Shown one piece after another: positions 43,801 through 53,624 of a DNA stretch of 64,000 nt (the stretch's first letter is position 1; each line of letters starts with the position of its first letter). The notes beneath the pieces are model-generated. The model saw nothing but the letters and a program-made list of their open reading frames with translations, was not told the origin of the DNA and searched no databases. The translations under genes were made by a program, and so were the position numbers. This DNA is from Vanilla planifolia (Eukaryota > Streptophyta > Magnoliopsida > Asparagales > Orchidaceae), in the NCBI GenBank assembly GCA_023846275.1, contig CM043874.1:26757630-26821629 (forward strand), given 5' to 3'.

Positions 43801-46800
43801 TCAAAATCAATATATTCACTAATCTTATCTTTCAAAATAATTAAATCATACCATATGAAACATTTCTAAAAGTATTTTTCGTTTAATCATACCATTCACA
43901 CAACCACACAAACAACTCAAGTATAACCAAACGTACTATATGATAATGACAATGTATTATACGAGATAATGATTTTTGTAGATAATTAAGATTTTGCAAC
44001 AAAAGTATTTTGATCAGGTTTTGTTAATATGAATCTAAATTTTTTAATCTTCATTAAGATATATTTATATGTAAAGAATCCTATATGAATATGTTTCTTA
44101 AAAAAAAGTATGAGCAGAAATATAATTTTAAAACTTTTATCACTCAATCAAAATCTCATCATTTCTCGGTAGCTAAAGAGTATTGTTATAGATCTTAAAT
44201 TTTAAAGAAAATAAAGACAAGTCCAAAAATATTCTTATCCTTATTTGCTCAAGTATCATGTTTGATGCTCTTACATTCTCACCAAACAACATCAATCAAT
44301 CTTTTGATTTAAGACCAAACTTTTTATGTAATTTAGCTATTTAATATTAAAATACATTATTTAAAACACTTAGAAAAAAAAATATTAGTAAAATAAGAAA
44401 ATAATTGTGTCATTAATCTAGTCATACATGAAACAAGAATTCAACAAAACTGAATTTCAGGCTTGAGTTTTTAAGGTTCATGTGAGCACAATACTTGATA
44501 ATGGCTTGGACAATTTGAGTTCACCAAAAAAAACTATAGAGTGTGGTCATATGTCAACACCCTTTGGCATATGCTTAGAATAAAGATTACATTTCAATTT
44601 TATAATTGACAACCAATCTCATTTAAAATGCATTTTTAAATCAATATAAAATTTTTTAAGAGGTTTGTATTCAAAATTTCTATTTTCCCATATGAATATG
44701 TTGAAAATATCAATTTAAGTTTGTTGAATAATACATTTAGAGATAAAACATTTTTTACACTAAGTTAAATATTTGCACTTTCATAATTCTATCAAAAATC
44801 ATTTCACAAATCTAATAAATCACATAAAAAATAAAATAGCTCATCATATGATCGAATGTGTAGAACAAACACTGTATTATATAGATCGAACCGTCTATTA
44901 TGCAAATCAAATGGTCCAATCTGACACTCAAACCATTTGTTAAGGTCATCGTATAGTCCTATAAAAAGGGTGTATTAAACTACCTTAAGAATGACCTCAT
45001 CAAACAATTTGATACTTGAGATTAGACAACCCATATCGAACAATCCGATATGGTGCATTCAATGGTCCTATATAAGGGGTATTTCCTGAACCATAAGACT
45101 TGAAGGCCATCAGATGATCCATTAGTGAACTATTTTTCAACAAATAATCCAATATGTTTCCAAAAAGTATAAATGATCATAACCTTGAATTTTAAAATTA
45201 CAATTTTGATTTTTCAAGAATGTGAAACTTTTTGAAGGCCATTCAAAGTTCATTAACAAGCCTTAAGCTACAAAAACACTTGTGAACTAAATGCAATTCT
45301 AAATCAAATTTCCATATCTTTCATCCATTCAAATCATATACTTCAAAGTGAAAATGGAGAGTTTTTGCTATAATATCAAGCAATATTTTTCTCTCAACAA
45401 TCCAAAGCATCTCAAATGTGATCTTGACTTCATAATCATAAGGTTCATTGTAAAATTATCTATCCTAAAATAATTTTGTAGTATATTCAACTAATGGTTT
45501 TTTTTCTTTGTTATTAGATTTGATTCTTTTGAAACATATCTTCAATTGAGTTGTATCAGTTTCTTTGGTTCAAACTAGACCTTGTTTGGGGTTATATTGT
45601 AAGATCCCTTTCGAACTATGAGGGTTTCTATTCACCAACAAATGCGAATAACACTTAGTGAAAAAAAGCTCAATCTTACATAGTTGGAGGTGGACATAAA
45701 ACAATATTGCCAAAACACTTTAAAAACTATGTTCACTTCTCTATTCTCTTTTTTATTGCAAATGTCTCATTTCTTGCTATGTCTTACATTATATATCAAA
45801 AAAAGTATTCAAAGTTAACAACATTTCTTTAGAACCTATAATTCACTTCCCCCCTCCCCCTCTAATGGGATTAGGAACTTTTCCACTTCTTGCACACAAC
45901 AATCATATCAATGATGGCAGTCAAGAATGAAACATTGATATTCCCTCCATCAAAGGCAATCTGCCATTCACTGTGTCGGGTTTCTCTTCAATCAAGCCCC
46001 TACATAACTGAGCTCCACCATGGCATGTCCCAACAGCAATTAACATCTCACTGACATCCTTGTATGCCACCTCCAAGATTCGTTGGATCCAAGCCACAAA
46101 CACCTCTTTGACAAAATCAAAAAAATAATTGTTTTGCTAGTGACCAAAAAGAAGAGCCAACAACATATTAGCTCCAATGCAACTATTATTAATTTCAACT
46201 TAAATTATCTAATACAAAACCAAAAACAAGCTCAAATAATATTTTTAACAAGTTGAATACTTCTACATGATCTAAGATAAGATCAATTCAAGACTATTTG
46301 AAATTGAAAATAAACTAGTCCACATCGATACTAGATTACACTTAAGATATAAAATTCAAAAATAAAAGCATTTAATGATCTATTTGAAATAATCAAATGA
46401 TTCAATTGATAAATGAATGGTTTGCTAAAATAAATGAGTTGTACATTTACTACAATCCAAAAAACAAAGATAAGCACGATTTTGAACTAACACTCCAATA
46501 AAACCCATTAAAAGAGCTGATAAAAGGAATGAGTGATCGAATCAAGTTTACCAAAACCATCAAAATATGTAAAGTAACAATAAATCCAACTTGCATTATG
46601 TCTAAGCCTTGTCTTTTAGTCTCATCCTACATCAAACTTAAATAAAACACAGCTTAATGGTGAATCCAAAAGATATAGTCATACTACAAAAGAAGGAACT
46701 GTTCACATCTATGTTTACCAAAAGGAACAATTAGCTTTATGGTAGTATCACAACCATCAAAGGCACATATATGTATCAGACAGAAAATTTTGAAATAATG

Positions 46801-47739
46801 GAGAATGCAAATGAATGATGCGCAAAGTGGGAACAATTCAGGTTTATAATTAACCACATGACACTATCATTATGGTAAACTCACAGCAATGTAAGTGACT
46901 TTTGTTTGTATTTTGATGTAAAACATTCATTGACATTAAGACCGTACGGCTATTTCATCTTGCCATCTGAAGCACACTACGAATGCCCAAAAGTGGAAAG
47001 CATGACCAAATCTATAGTTTGTCATTCTCAAATATTGGTACTTGATGGGCAATTTGTCCTCTTTACAACAAAAAAAAATCATTGTTCCAGCAATGTCATT
47101 AAAACATAGAAGATTTGAACAGTCAACTTGAAAATGACCAAAATAACGCATTTGAACCAACATAAATTTTAGAATGAATCTTAAAAAGATCTGCAAATGG
47201 GAAAAAATAACACCGTTTATGCAGTCGAATAATCAAATAAGTAATGTTAAATTATGAGCAACATACTGTACTGTGGTGCAATTGTAGGACGGCCTAATGA
47301 AGCCAAATTACAGTTAGCGCGTCTCCCATCGATAATAGGGTTCGGATTGAAACATGCGCCACTTGCAGATTCCGGATGGCGAAAGGTTACCTAAAATACT
47401 CCACGAAAATCAATCAACAAAACAAATAAGACTGGGTTCACCAAGTTTAGAAACTCAAAAAAGGCAATATTTCACATCAAAAGGAGATCAAGCACTTACA
47501 AAACCATAGCCCTTCGACCTCCCGGTGTACTTATCCGATATCACGACAGCCTCGAGAATCTCCCCGAACTGCTCGAAGTAATGTCGCAGCGTCTCGCTCT
47601 GCGTCTCCCACGCCAAACCACCGACGAAGACTTTCGTGTAAGTGGTGTCACCAAACGGCGAATTCAGGAAATGAAGTCCAGGGGTTGAGCTCGTTCCCGA
47701 TCCCGATGCCGAACCAGGCACCGGTGGGTGATAGGCCAT
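15223..47739 (-). CDS. Single-RRM RNA-binding protein, plant RBP24/ARP1-like, six exons, complete
   Basis: Coding exons are 47739-47500, 47390-47267, 23868-23739, 18797-18761, 18667-18436 and 15311-15223. They join in phase to 852 nt, encoding 283 residues. Residues 1-30 are a Ser/Gly/Pro-rich leader ([15 protein letters not shown]); the RRM spans about 35-113 with RNP2 VFVGGL (37-42) and RNP1 KGYGFVTF (76-83). The family-typical [15 protein letters not shown] follows. Residues about 115-283 are Tyr/Pro/Gln/Gly-rich with [12 protein letters not shown] and [10 protein letters not shown], as in Arabidopsis relatives such as At1g20880. It should bind RNA through the RRM; the target is unknown. 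The start Met matches the family N-terminus. Introns are 109 bp, 23,398 bp, 4,941 bp, 93 bp and 3,124 bp; the last has a GC donor. The repeats lie only in introns. Confidence 0.95.
15849..16441. repeat. Diverged tandem duplication, period about 307 bp
   Basis: About 285 bp at 15849-16134 is recognisably repeated at 16156-16441, sharing TTTCATAAGAAGAAAAAT and GAAGGTTGAAGA, with many substitutions. It is older than the 205-bp duplication that reuses its second copy. Confidence 0.85.
16314..16723. repeat. Perfect 205-bp tandem duplication
   Basis: Bases from CCTATGAAGGCTGTGTGC to CGTTCACAGA (200 bp) appear twice, 205 bp apart (16316-16515 and 16521-16720), with no difference I could find. It is therefore recent, or an assembly artefact. 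Confidence 0.92.
18436..18667 (-). CDS. RRM gene exon 5
   Basis: 77 codons plus one base, [16 protein letters not shown] to PVIPAAYP, Gln/Tyr/Gly/Pro-rich. It ends at CCAG|GCAAGA, a GC donor. Confidence 0.92.
18761..18797 (-). CDS. RRM gene exon 4, 37-nt micro-exon
   Basis: One base to finish a Gly codon plus 12 codons, [12 protein letters not shown], a stretch strongly conserved in the family. The acceptor is CATTCAG; the donor CAG|GTTCTG is weak. Confidence 0.9.
18931..19125. repeat. CA-rich array with 82-bp duplication
   Basis: Two copies of a block starting AATACATATAAAATATGC (18931 and 19013) hold CA runs and a TATATA stretch, followed by GACG and GCAC runs. The apparent Cys-rich ORF on the - strand is just the translated repeat. 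It lies 134 bp upstream of exon 4 in intron 3. Confidence 0.88.
19133..20870 (+). other. Intron 3 DNA with unidentified coding-like relic (about 19,560-19,960)
   Basis: 19,560-19,960 reads as diluted coding sequence ([27 protein letters not shown]) rich in Lys, Glu and Gln, followed by a T-rich tail. It may be an old gag-like or other element piece; no family can be named. The rest is AT-rich. Confidence 0.3.
20870..22320 (+). mobile_element. Degraded LTR-like block of the same family, copy B
   Basis: It carries many ATACAATAC/GTACGAT quasi-palindromes, a TATA-like CATTATAAATAAACC near 21755, and a U5-like end with GATGTAGATCCGAACTCG near 22190 and TTCACCTACATCTTG near 22310, as in copy A. 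Antisense to the RRM gene, in intron 3. Old and broken. Confidence 0.45.
21196..21495 (+). repeat. 95-96-bp tandem repeat, about 3 units, inside LTR copy B
   Basis: Units begin at 21196, 21291, 21387 and (partial) about 21482 with CCAACAAAGAATTTAAAAAA-like sequence, followed by AGAGAAGCAG and a TACAATAC quasi-palindrome. Units differ by roughly a fifth of bases. Confidence 0.85.
22320..23738. other. Rest of intron 3, nothing recognised
   Basis: Very AT-rich; no coding or repeat signal beyond short A/T runs. Confidence 0.6.
23739..23868 (-). CDS. RRM gene exon 3
   Basis: Lies 23.4 kb from exon 2 but joins in phase. It encodes [18 protein letters not shown] and then [15 protein letters not shown], typical of the family's low-complexity C-terminal half. 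The acceptor is TATCTGCAG and the donor TATGG|GTGAGT. Confidence 0.93.
28028..30150. repeat. Diverged direct repeat, unit about 1.2 kb (28,028-29,230 and 29,236-30,150)
   Basis: Both units run in the same order: AGAATTCATTCACC-type start, TTTGGCTTT, CATTCAAGAATT, TTTCTTAG then TTGAAATAATA, AATCTTGAAA-like sequence, then ATTAGAAAATAGAAA. Unit 1 also has an internal ~190-bp duplication (28,180 and 28,370) and an AT microsatellite. Many differences, so old. Confidence 0.7.
28817..28846. repeat. (AT)15 microsatellite
   Basis: Uninterrupted AT run in intron 2. Confidence 0.95.
30150..30515. repeat. Tandem duplication, period about 199 bp
   Basis: AAAATTATGCTCTA-TGACAC at about 30,155 recurs at about 30,354, followed in both by AATTATAA, TGTTTATT and ACATTACATAATTT. 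Confidence 0.82.
37870..40560 (+). mobile_element. Broken Ty1-copia element: protease, integrase, reverse transcriptase, RNase H (SIRE/Tork-like)
   Basis: All copia pol parts are present in order: a protease-like region near 37,890; gag-pre-integrase and integrase about 38,150-38,900; RT start near 39,070 ([10 protein letters not shown]) and 39,390-39,700 ([14 protein letters not shown]); KLDKDGEKS near 39,860; RNase H with [11 protein letters not shown] near 40,350 and a pol end near 40,550. It is antisense to the RRM gene in intron 2. The frame is broken in well over ten places, and no clear LTR pair was found. Old. Confidence 0.9.
39876..40000 (+). repeat. Short imperfect duplication, about 56-57 bp, inside the copia element
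   Basis: The block around CTGCAGAATGTTCAATT and the following CCTTATGG occurs twice in a row. It arose after or during decay of the element. Confidence 0.75.
40560..42740. other. Intron 2 DNA; possible start of a -strand LTR element
   Basis: On the - strand, ATCAGAGCCAC near 42,115-42,126 resembles an initiator-tRNA primer-binding site. The following 41,450-42,040 holds two 77-86-codon open stretches of unknown family. No adjoining LTR end was seen, so this is weak. Confidence 0.25.
42740..45855 (-). mobile_element. Degraded LTR-like block of the same family, copy C (reverse orientation)
   Basis: On the - strand it starts after a GGGGGAGGGGGG polypurine run with TGAATTATAGG. It contains GTACAATA quasi-palindromes, shares CCAAACATGATAAA (plus-strand 43,510-43,530) with copy A, then has a 24-bp minisatellite and GATGTAG-type U5 sequence. 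Limits are approximate; it may be a composite. Old. Confidence 0.45.
43031..43126 (-). repeat. 24-bp minisatellite, about 4 units, inside LTR copy C
   Basis: On the - strand, units start TAGG and run about 24 bp with TTGG/TTTG cores (e.g. TAGGGCCTTTAGGCTTGGTG). It sits at the same place relative to flanking LTR landmarks as the array in copy A. Confidence 0.72.
45855..46110 (-). other. Coding-like relic next to a polypurine tract
   Basis: 46,103-45,921 on the - strand has 60 open codons ([18 protein letters not shown]...) with more balanced base composition than the flanks. It ends just before AGAGGGGGAGGGGGG and LTR copy C. The position suggests the 3' end of an LTR element's inner region; the family is not recognised. 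Confidence 0.35.
47267..47390 (-). CDS. RRM gene exon 2: end of RRM
   Basis: Starts [10 protein letters not shown] after ATTTTAG, so the last two residues of RNP1 come from here. It ends in phase 1 at [24 protein letters not shown] closes the RRM. Confidence 0.95.
47500..47739 (-). CDS. RRM gene exon 1: start codon to RNP1
   Basis: 80 complete codons, ending after KGYGF within RNP1 at TTTT|GTAAGT. It carries RNP2 and the motif [22 protein letters not shown]-richer than all surrounding DNA. Confidence 0.95.
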
Positions 47740-48060
47740 AGAGTTGCAGAACCACTAGTTGGAAGGTGACGAAGAGTAAAGGAAACCGATTGATCGATAT
47801 AAAATGAATACAGTTGTAGTAGTATTCGGCAATCAAACGAGTCGGAAAACCTCAGAAGGCATCACATAGACATGTGTGGCGAAATACCTAAAACTAAATG
47901 TACAAGCGACGCTTTTGAATCGAGGAAACTATCGTTTTCGGATCACTGAAGCATGACATCCTAGATTCTTTGCAACGATGGTCGAATATAGACGGAAAGT
48001 TGTTAAAGCGAAAACGGCGCGGCTGCAGGGAGTTGGGAATCATAATTTGTATTGGTGCTT
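47740..48060 (-). promoter_or_regulatory. RRM gene 5' leader and core promoter region
   Basis: GC content is raised relative to the flanks. A weak TATAAG lies near 48,060 on the - strand. If transcription starts near 48,030, the leader holds small upstream ORFs: one of 21 codons from ATG at 47,959 and one of three codons (ATGTCTATGTGA) from 47,873. The transcription start is not fixed. Confidence 0.4.
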
Positions 48061-49087
48061 ATAATCTAGTAGTCTGAATTTGCCTTTTTTTTTTTTTTAA
48101 GACACCTGATAAAACTTTTTTTTTAAAGACTGTTTAATTTTTTTAAACACTATTTTAGTAAAATAAACCACATTTCTAAAAAAAATTTAAAATTAATTAT
48201 AAATCTTTTTAAATTACAACAATCATGTTAAATAAATTCTTTATCTTTTTTAATTTTATTGATATAAAAATGTCTAATTAATCATCACTTGAGTTAAATA
48301 AGAATAATTAAAAACAAAAAAAGTTAAAACAATTTCATTGATGAGATCTCATTAATGGAAAATATTATAAAACTTTGATTTTGGGTTTACAATTTTTAAA
48401 ATTCAATCAAATAAATTGTAAATTATAGAAGTTAAAATAGTATATTATGTGTGTGTGTGTGTGTGAAGAAAAGAGTTGCAACAAGATATAAAACTTCATA
48501 GCAATAGTTGTAGTACTTGTAATTCTTCCCTAGCTAAAAGAAAGAGTTGTGCTTATTTCAGCAAAGAGAAGAGTAAAAAGAGGATAAACAAAAACAAAAG
48601 TTTAGAACAAAGGGTCTAGCAATTATTAGAAATAAAAAGAATAAATAAGGTATAATTTTGGATGCGGAATTAGATTTTTTTCATCTTTTTTCTCCTTCTT
48701 ATAATATTCTTATATAGTATGAAACATGGGTGTAATGTTTAAGGGTTGGATTGGGAATTGAGTGAGTTTTAAGGAGTTAAAGGAAATAACAAATATTTAT
48801 AAAAGTCTAATATAATTTATTCCTTCTTCTTTGAGACAAGGTCGAGGTTTAATAAAGAAAACAACTAAATCATGTTGACATATGACACATTAAGCTTATT
48901 TGAGTGAAGGTGTCTTCCTATGAAAATAGATAATATTTGAAAATTCAACATTAACCACATTTAGTTTAACGGGAAAATGTGATTAAAGTAACAACAAATG
49001 AGATGTTAGACGTAGCGAATGATGCCAAACCATAAATAAAAAGAACAAATAGTACACCTAGATCAAAGGAATGAAAGAATTAATATC
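48060..49087. other. Upstream AT-rich DNA with (GT)8 at 48,449-48,464
   Basis: No gene signal. A GT microsatellite is the only clear structure. Confidence 0.6.
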
Positions 49088-51350
49088 CACAATAGGGGTT
49101 GAATTGTGCCTTTTAAATTGTTTAGAAAAATAAGTTTTGTTAATAAATACAATATCTTAAGTTAATGCTCAATAGTTTAATATTTTTAATAAAAATATTA
49201 AAAGTTAATTTTTTTAATATCTAAATAAATAAAAACACAAGGATTTCAAATGGTTTGACTACAAACAAAAAGCCTTATTCAACCTCGATCCTCTGTTAGG
49301 CTTATATGCTAAAAACCAAAACACATTTCATCACATGATGGATAGGCAACAAACCCTTACAAAAACTTGATCAAAACTAATCAACAACTTACACGAGCCT
49401 ACAACAAATGGCCAATAATACTAAAAAAAGTAATAAGTCAAAAGAGTTAATAGTAGTTAAAAGAAAACGAGTATAGCGCTATGAAAACAAGTAGCACAAC
49501 AAACATATACCTTAATCCCTTGGAATAGAAGTAACACAATTACAAAATATGATAAGAATACTATTAAAAATGAAAGTTGAAATAAGATAAAATGATCTCA
49601 AGAAAAAAATGTTGTAATCAGCATAGCTAATGCTTCCAAATAACAATGAGAAGAGCAGGTTAAGCTTCCAATCATTTAATATGTTTCATAATTAGATCAT
49701 TAGCTTTTTCTTCTTTGAATACTCTCTTATTTGTATCTCTTAATCAATTATAACTAATTAAAGTAATTTCAATGACTAAAATTATATTTTCAAAGAGATC
49801 AAACTAGCTATTAGAACCTCAATTTGCATTCATATGCGTGTAATTCGAGATTGGACTAGAGCGATAAACGAAAAGAATTGATCTCTTTGTCAAACATGTC
49901 TAACATTTTAATCTTACTTAAAATGTATCATGCAAGTACAACTAAATATATTATACTATATGGTTATCATTCAACACACATTGTTAAAGATTTCATAAAG
50001 ATCATAAGAAATAACCATGAAAATTATGAATAAGATATGTCATACTAAAAGGGTTTCTAAGAAGAGCATATGATAATATGATCATATGTGCTCAATAATT
50101 TTTGCATTACATTGAGGTTTTTCTTATACGATATAAAATTGTAGTACAAATATTTAAACTATTAAACTTTGTTACAAATGCTCCATATGAGTATGACACA
50201 TATATCATATATTATGAAGACACATTAGTCATATTTCTACTTCTTTAACAGTGAATTGCTTATACAATGTAGGAGTCATATATATATAATCCTACTAAAA
50301 CTTAATCATAACTTATATTTTTAAAGGGAATCACTATCATAGAATTATGAAAAGGCCTTTATATATGTGTGATACATTGATACATGTAATACTCATAACA
50401 TAGGATGAAATCGTACATGTTTAATATCTTGTACAATCAAGTTCATACTTCTCAACCTTAACCTAAATGATCATAATATTTATATGATGATGCTATCACG
50501 CATGTACAATGTGTAGTCTATTCTATGCAAACTTGAGACAAAATTAAAAAGGAAGTCGTACAAGGATGACATGTATTATTATATTGTTTAATCATATAAC
50601 CAGTAAGATGATTATTTTAATGTCAATTAATTTTCTTTAATTGCTTAGTTTTGTTTAGTATAACATATTTTGTGATAATATTAATTAAAATTTATGTGAC
50701 TTAAGGATCTTATAACTCATGATGGGATGTTCTAATATATATGCATGGATGAGTGAAGAGACTTAAATGCAATCCTAAGTGTCATCATGTAAAAGAAAAT
50801 ATTTTTGAGTAAAATGAGTTACTTATATAATTGAGTTTTTAATAAAGTTTATGAGTTTTTTATGAGAGTTGTCATTTTTAAGGTTATCGTATAAGTATGA
50901 TCAATTAAATTATATAACATAATATGAAGCAAAGCTAGATTCATGAGTAGATAAAGTTTATATAATATAAAATTGAGCATCATATAAGTATATTCAAGTG
51001 CCATGCACTACATCACCATAAAGAGTTAGGCTAGTTTGATGGGATAAGTAAAGAATAATTTACAATAAATGTATGATTAGAGAAGCATATTACAATCACA
51101 TGATGTACATTGTATTGCCATAAAAGAGTAGGGCCGATTTGGTGGGATAAGTAAAGAATAGTTGAGAATACATGAATGACTAGAGAAACATATAAGAAAT
51201 TAAATTATTATGATGATCTAAATAAATAATATTTAATCATACACATAAGTGTATTATATAATATGATCAAGTAAGAATACATCTGGTTGTAATGTGAATA
51301 TAATTTAGAAGTTTGCTAGTTACCATACAAGTGTTATCAAACATCGTATA
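49088..51350 (+). mobile_element. LTR-like block with SIRE-type start, copy D
   Basis: It starts AGGGGTTGAATTGTGCC, and about 150 bp later has ACACAAGGATTTCAAATGG and TTTGACTAC, a layout typical of plant SIRE-type LTR starts. It then has TACAATGTA/GTATGATC quasi-palindromes. The 3' limit is uncertain; broken. Confidence 0.4.
51012..51200 (+). repeat. Imperfect tandem duplication, period about 105 bp
   Basis: TGATGGGATAAGTAAAGAATA recurs as TGGTGGGATAAGTAAAGAAT-type sequence about 105 bp later, each followed by GACTAGAGAA/GATTAGAGAA and ACATAT. Confidence 0.82.
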
Positions 51351-53586
51351 AGTATGGTAAAATATAACTTCCATAGGTCAGACCAAATAATGTGTTATCA
51401 AACAAGTAAAAATCATGATCATACAAGTACAAAATCAAGATCATGTAAGTACAACCAAAAGAGAACAAAAATATTAACTAAATTATATGGAATTAGTAAT
51501 GACCAAGAAGGATCATACAATATAATTAAGTGGATAAATACGACAACATACAAGTTTGTCATCAGATATGACTTACTTCACAAGAAATTAAAGATAAGAA
51601 AAGAGGAAGATAAAATACTACTTATGAAGATAAGCATATGAAATATGAAAAGAAAGTTAAAGAGAAAAAAGAAATGATTTAATTAAGAAAAAAATGTTAA
51701 GATAAAAAGATGATTTGGTTGTCTAAAATAGCAACTAGTATTTTAGAACTACATATTCCAAAGATAAGCCAAAAAAGTCAAACATTCAAGCTATTTAAGT
51801 TGGAATAATAGTTCATAAACAACTCCAATTGTTAATGATAACTTTTACCTAAATAAATTCCTAAAAATATAAAAGAAATCACATACAGTAAAAAATAATA
51901 TGATTTACAAATTTTTTATATAGAAATTACTTTCTCTTTATTATTCAATTAAATGTCTTTTCTTATTATACATTTTTTATTTATCATGCATGTGATTACC
52001 TAATAATATGTTTCTTTATATATTGTATATATATATTTTCCACTAAGTTAGTGTTGGTTAACTTGTGCCTCTTTTCTTTAACACTTTTCAAGTCAAAATG
52101 AGGTACTACATGGGACTACAAAGAAGTGATAAGGCTAGATCATGCTAGTTGAACTAGGGGATCATTTACTTTTCATTTAGTTTTGTGAGAATCATTCTAG
52201 TAGTTTCTATATGATAGGATGAGCATGTAATAAATGTTTTTTCTTGATGATTGTTGCATTTGGTTTTATTAAAATTAAAAAATCATCATGGTTTTCATAT
52301 TATAGTTTTTAAAATAGTTTCCTTATTACTAATGTTATTCAAATGGTAAATGATTTTAAGTTAATGGTTTTCATTGCTTTTGTAAGTTTCTTTTAAAAAG
52401 GGGATTTTGGCAAAACATTTCAAATGTGAAAATTGGTTTCCATTACACATTTAGAAGGTTTTCTTAAAAGGGGTTTTATATCAAAGTTGCTTCCATTATG
52501 GTTTTCATTAAAAAAGAAAGAAAGAGTTTTTTTTCATATTTTAAACAAAAGAAAGATGTTTTATGCTTAAATAAATAAATAAAATATAAAAAAAGATGAC
52601 ATTGGTCCAAAATCTATTAAAGGTTGGGTAAAGAAAAAGGGGATGCTACACTTAACTATGAAGTTCTTATGAATTCCATATAAGCATTCCCTTAAAATGT
52701 TCTTAGATATTTGAAGATAATGGTATTACATATATAGACCATGATCTCCCCCTTAATAACCAATATAAAATAATTCATTTCTATATCTCTAAAGACCTTG
52801 ATAGTTGTCACTCTTAACTTGTCATTCATTTCTCTTAAAATATCACTCAATACTTATTCCTTCCCTTCTTTGGGCATTACGATAAGGAACAAGAGTATCA
52901 ACAAGGAAAGAAAAAAAGGATATTATAGAGACTAATAAGTATGTAGAGAATTTTGAAATGAATTATAATTTTTTAAATTTAATATGATTTATGATGCACA
53001 TATAAAAAAAATGGATTCAAGCCTATTCTTAAGATTTAAGATAGGGAAATCTCATATCAGTAATATAAGATGTGAAGAGTAAGTAATTTTATAAGAAGTG
53101 TATTGGCATGAATATGTGCATGTTATCATGATTCATTTATTTTGTATGTTAAGAAACATGTTATGATATTTAATGATATTATTCTAGAAGAATCTAAAAA
53201 GAATAGAACCCTAATATAAGATGTAAGACATGATGAAGCCTTAATTGTATACCAATCCAATAGTTGGCATCAAAGACTTCCCTCTTATATTATTCTTATA
53301 CATTGTTAATACTTTGTGTGATAATTAATATATAGAGATGATAAGATTGTGATACTTAGGCATCACCTATGCTTTATGTAAGGTTTACATGTACTGAGAC
53401 CCACTATCGCTAGCCCTTTTGTATAGATCCTTGATTTATGGATGTGATATGATATGATTATTAGCCAATTATGATATGCTTATAGATAGAGATATAAATT
53501 TGATCATATGATGCCAAATAAAAATAAGAGATGGTATAGAATAGAATCATATAAAATAAGGATAGTTGGACTTAAGGGAAAATAAA

Positions 53587-53624
<38 letters not shown>

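Larger units (their letters stand above)
23869..47266 (-). other. RRM gene intron 2, 23.4 kb
   Basis: Bounded by A|GTATGT and CTGCAG. 23,869-28,027 and 30,520-37,870 show nothing firm: AT-rich DNA, short chance ORFs and a diverged ~95-bp tandem pair near 33.0-33.2 kb. The remainder holds direct repeats, a Ty1-copia element and an LTR-like block, listed separately. 46,110-47,266 shows nothing recognised. Confidence 0.9.

Noticed and set aside
45060-45090. CCTATATAAGGGG on the + strand as a promoter TATA box
   Set aside because: The surrounding LTR-like block reads on the - strand; no transcript start or gene follows on the + strand.
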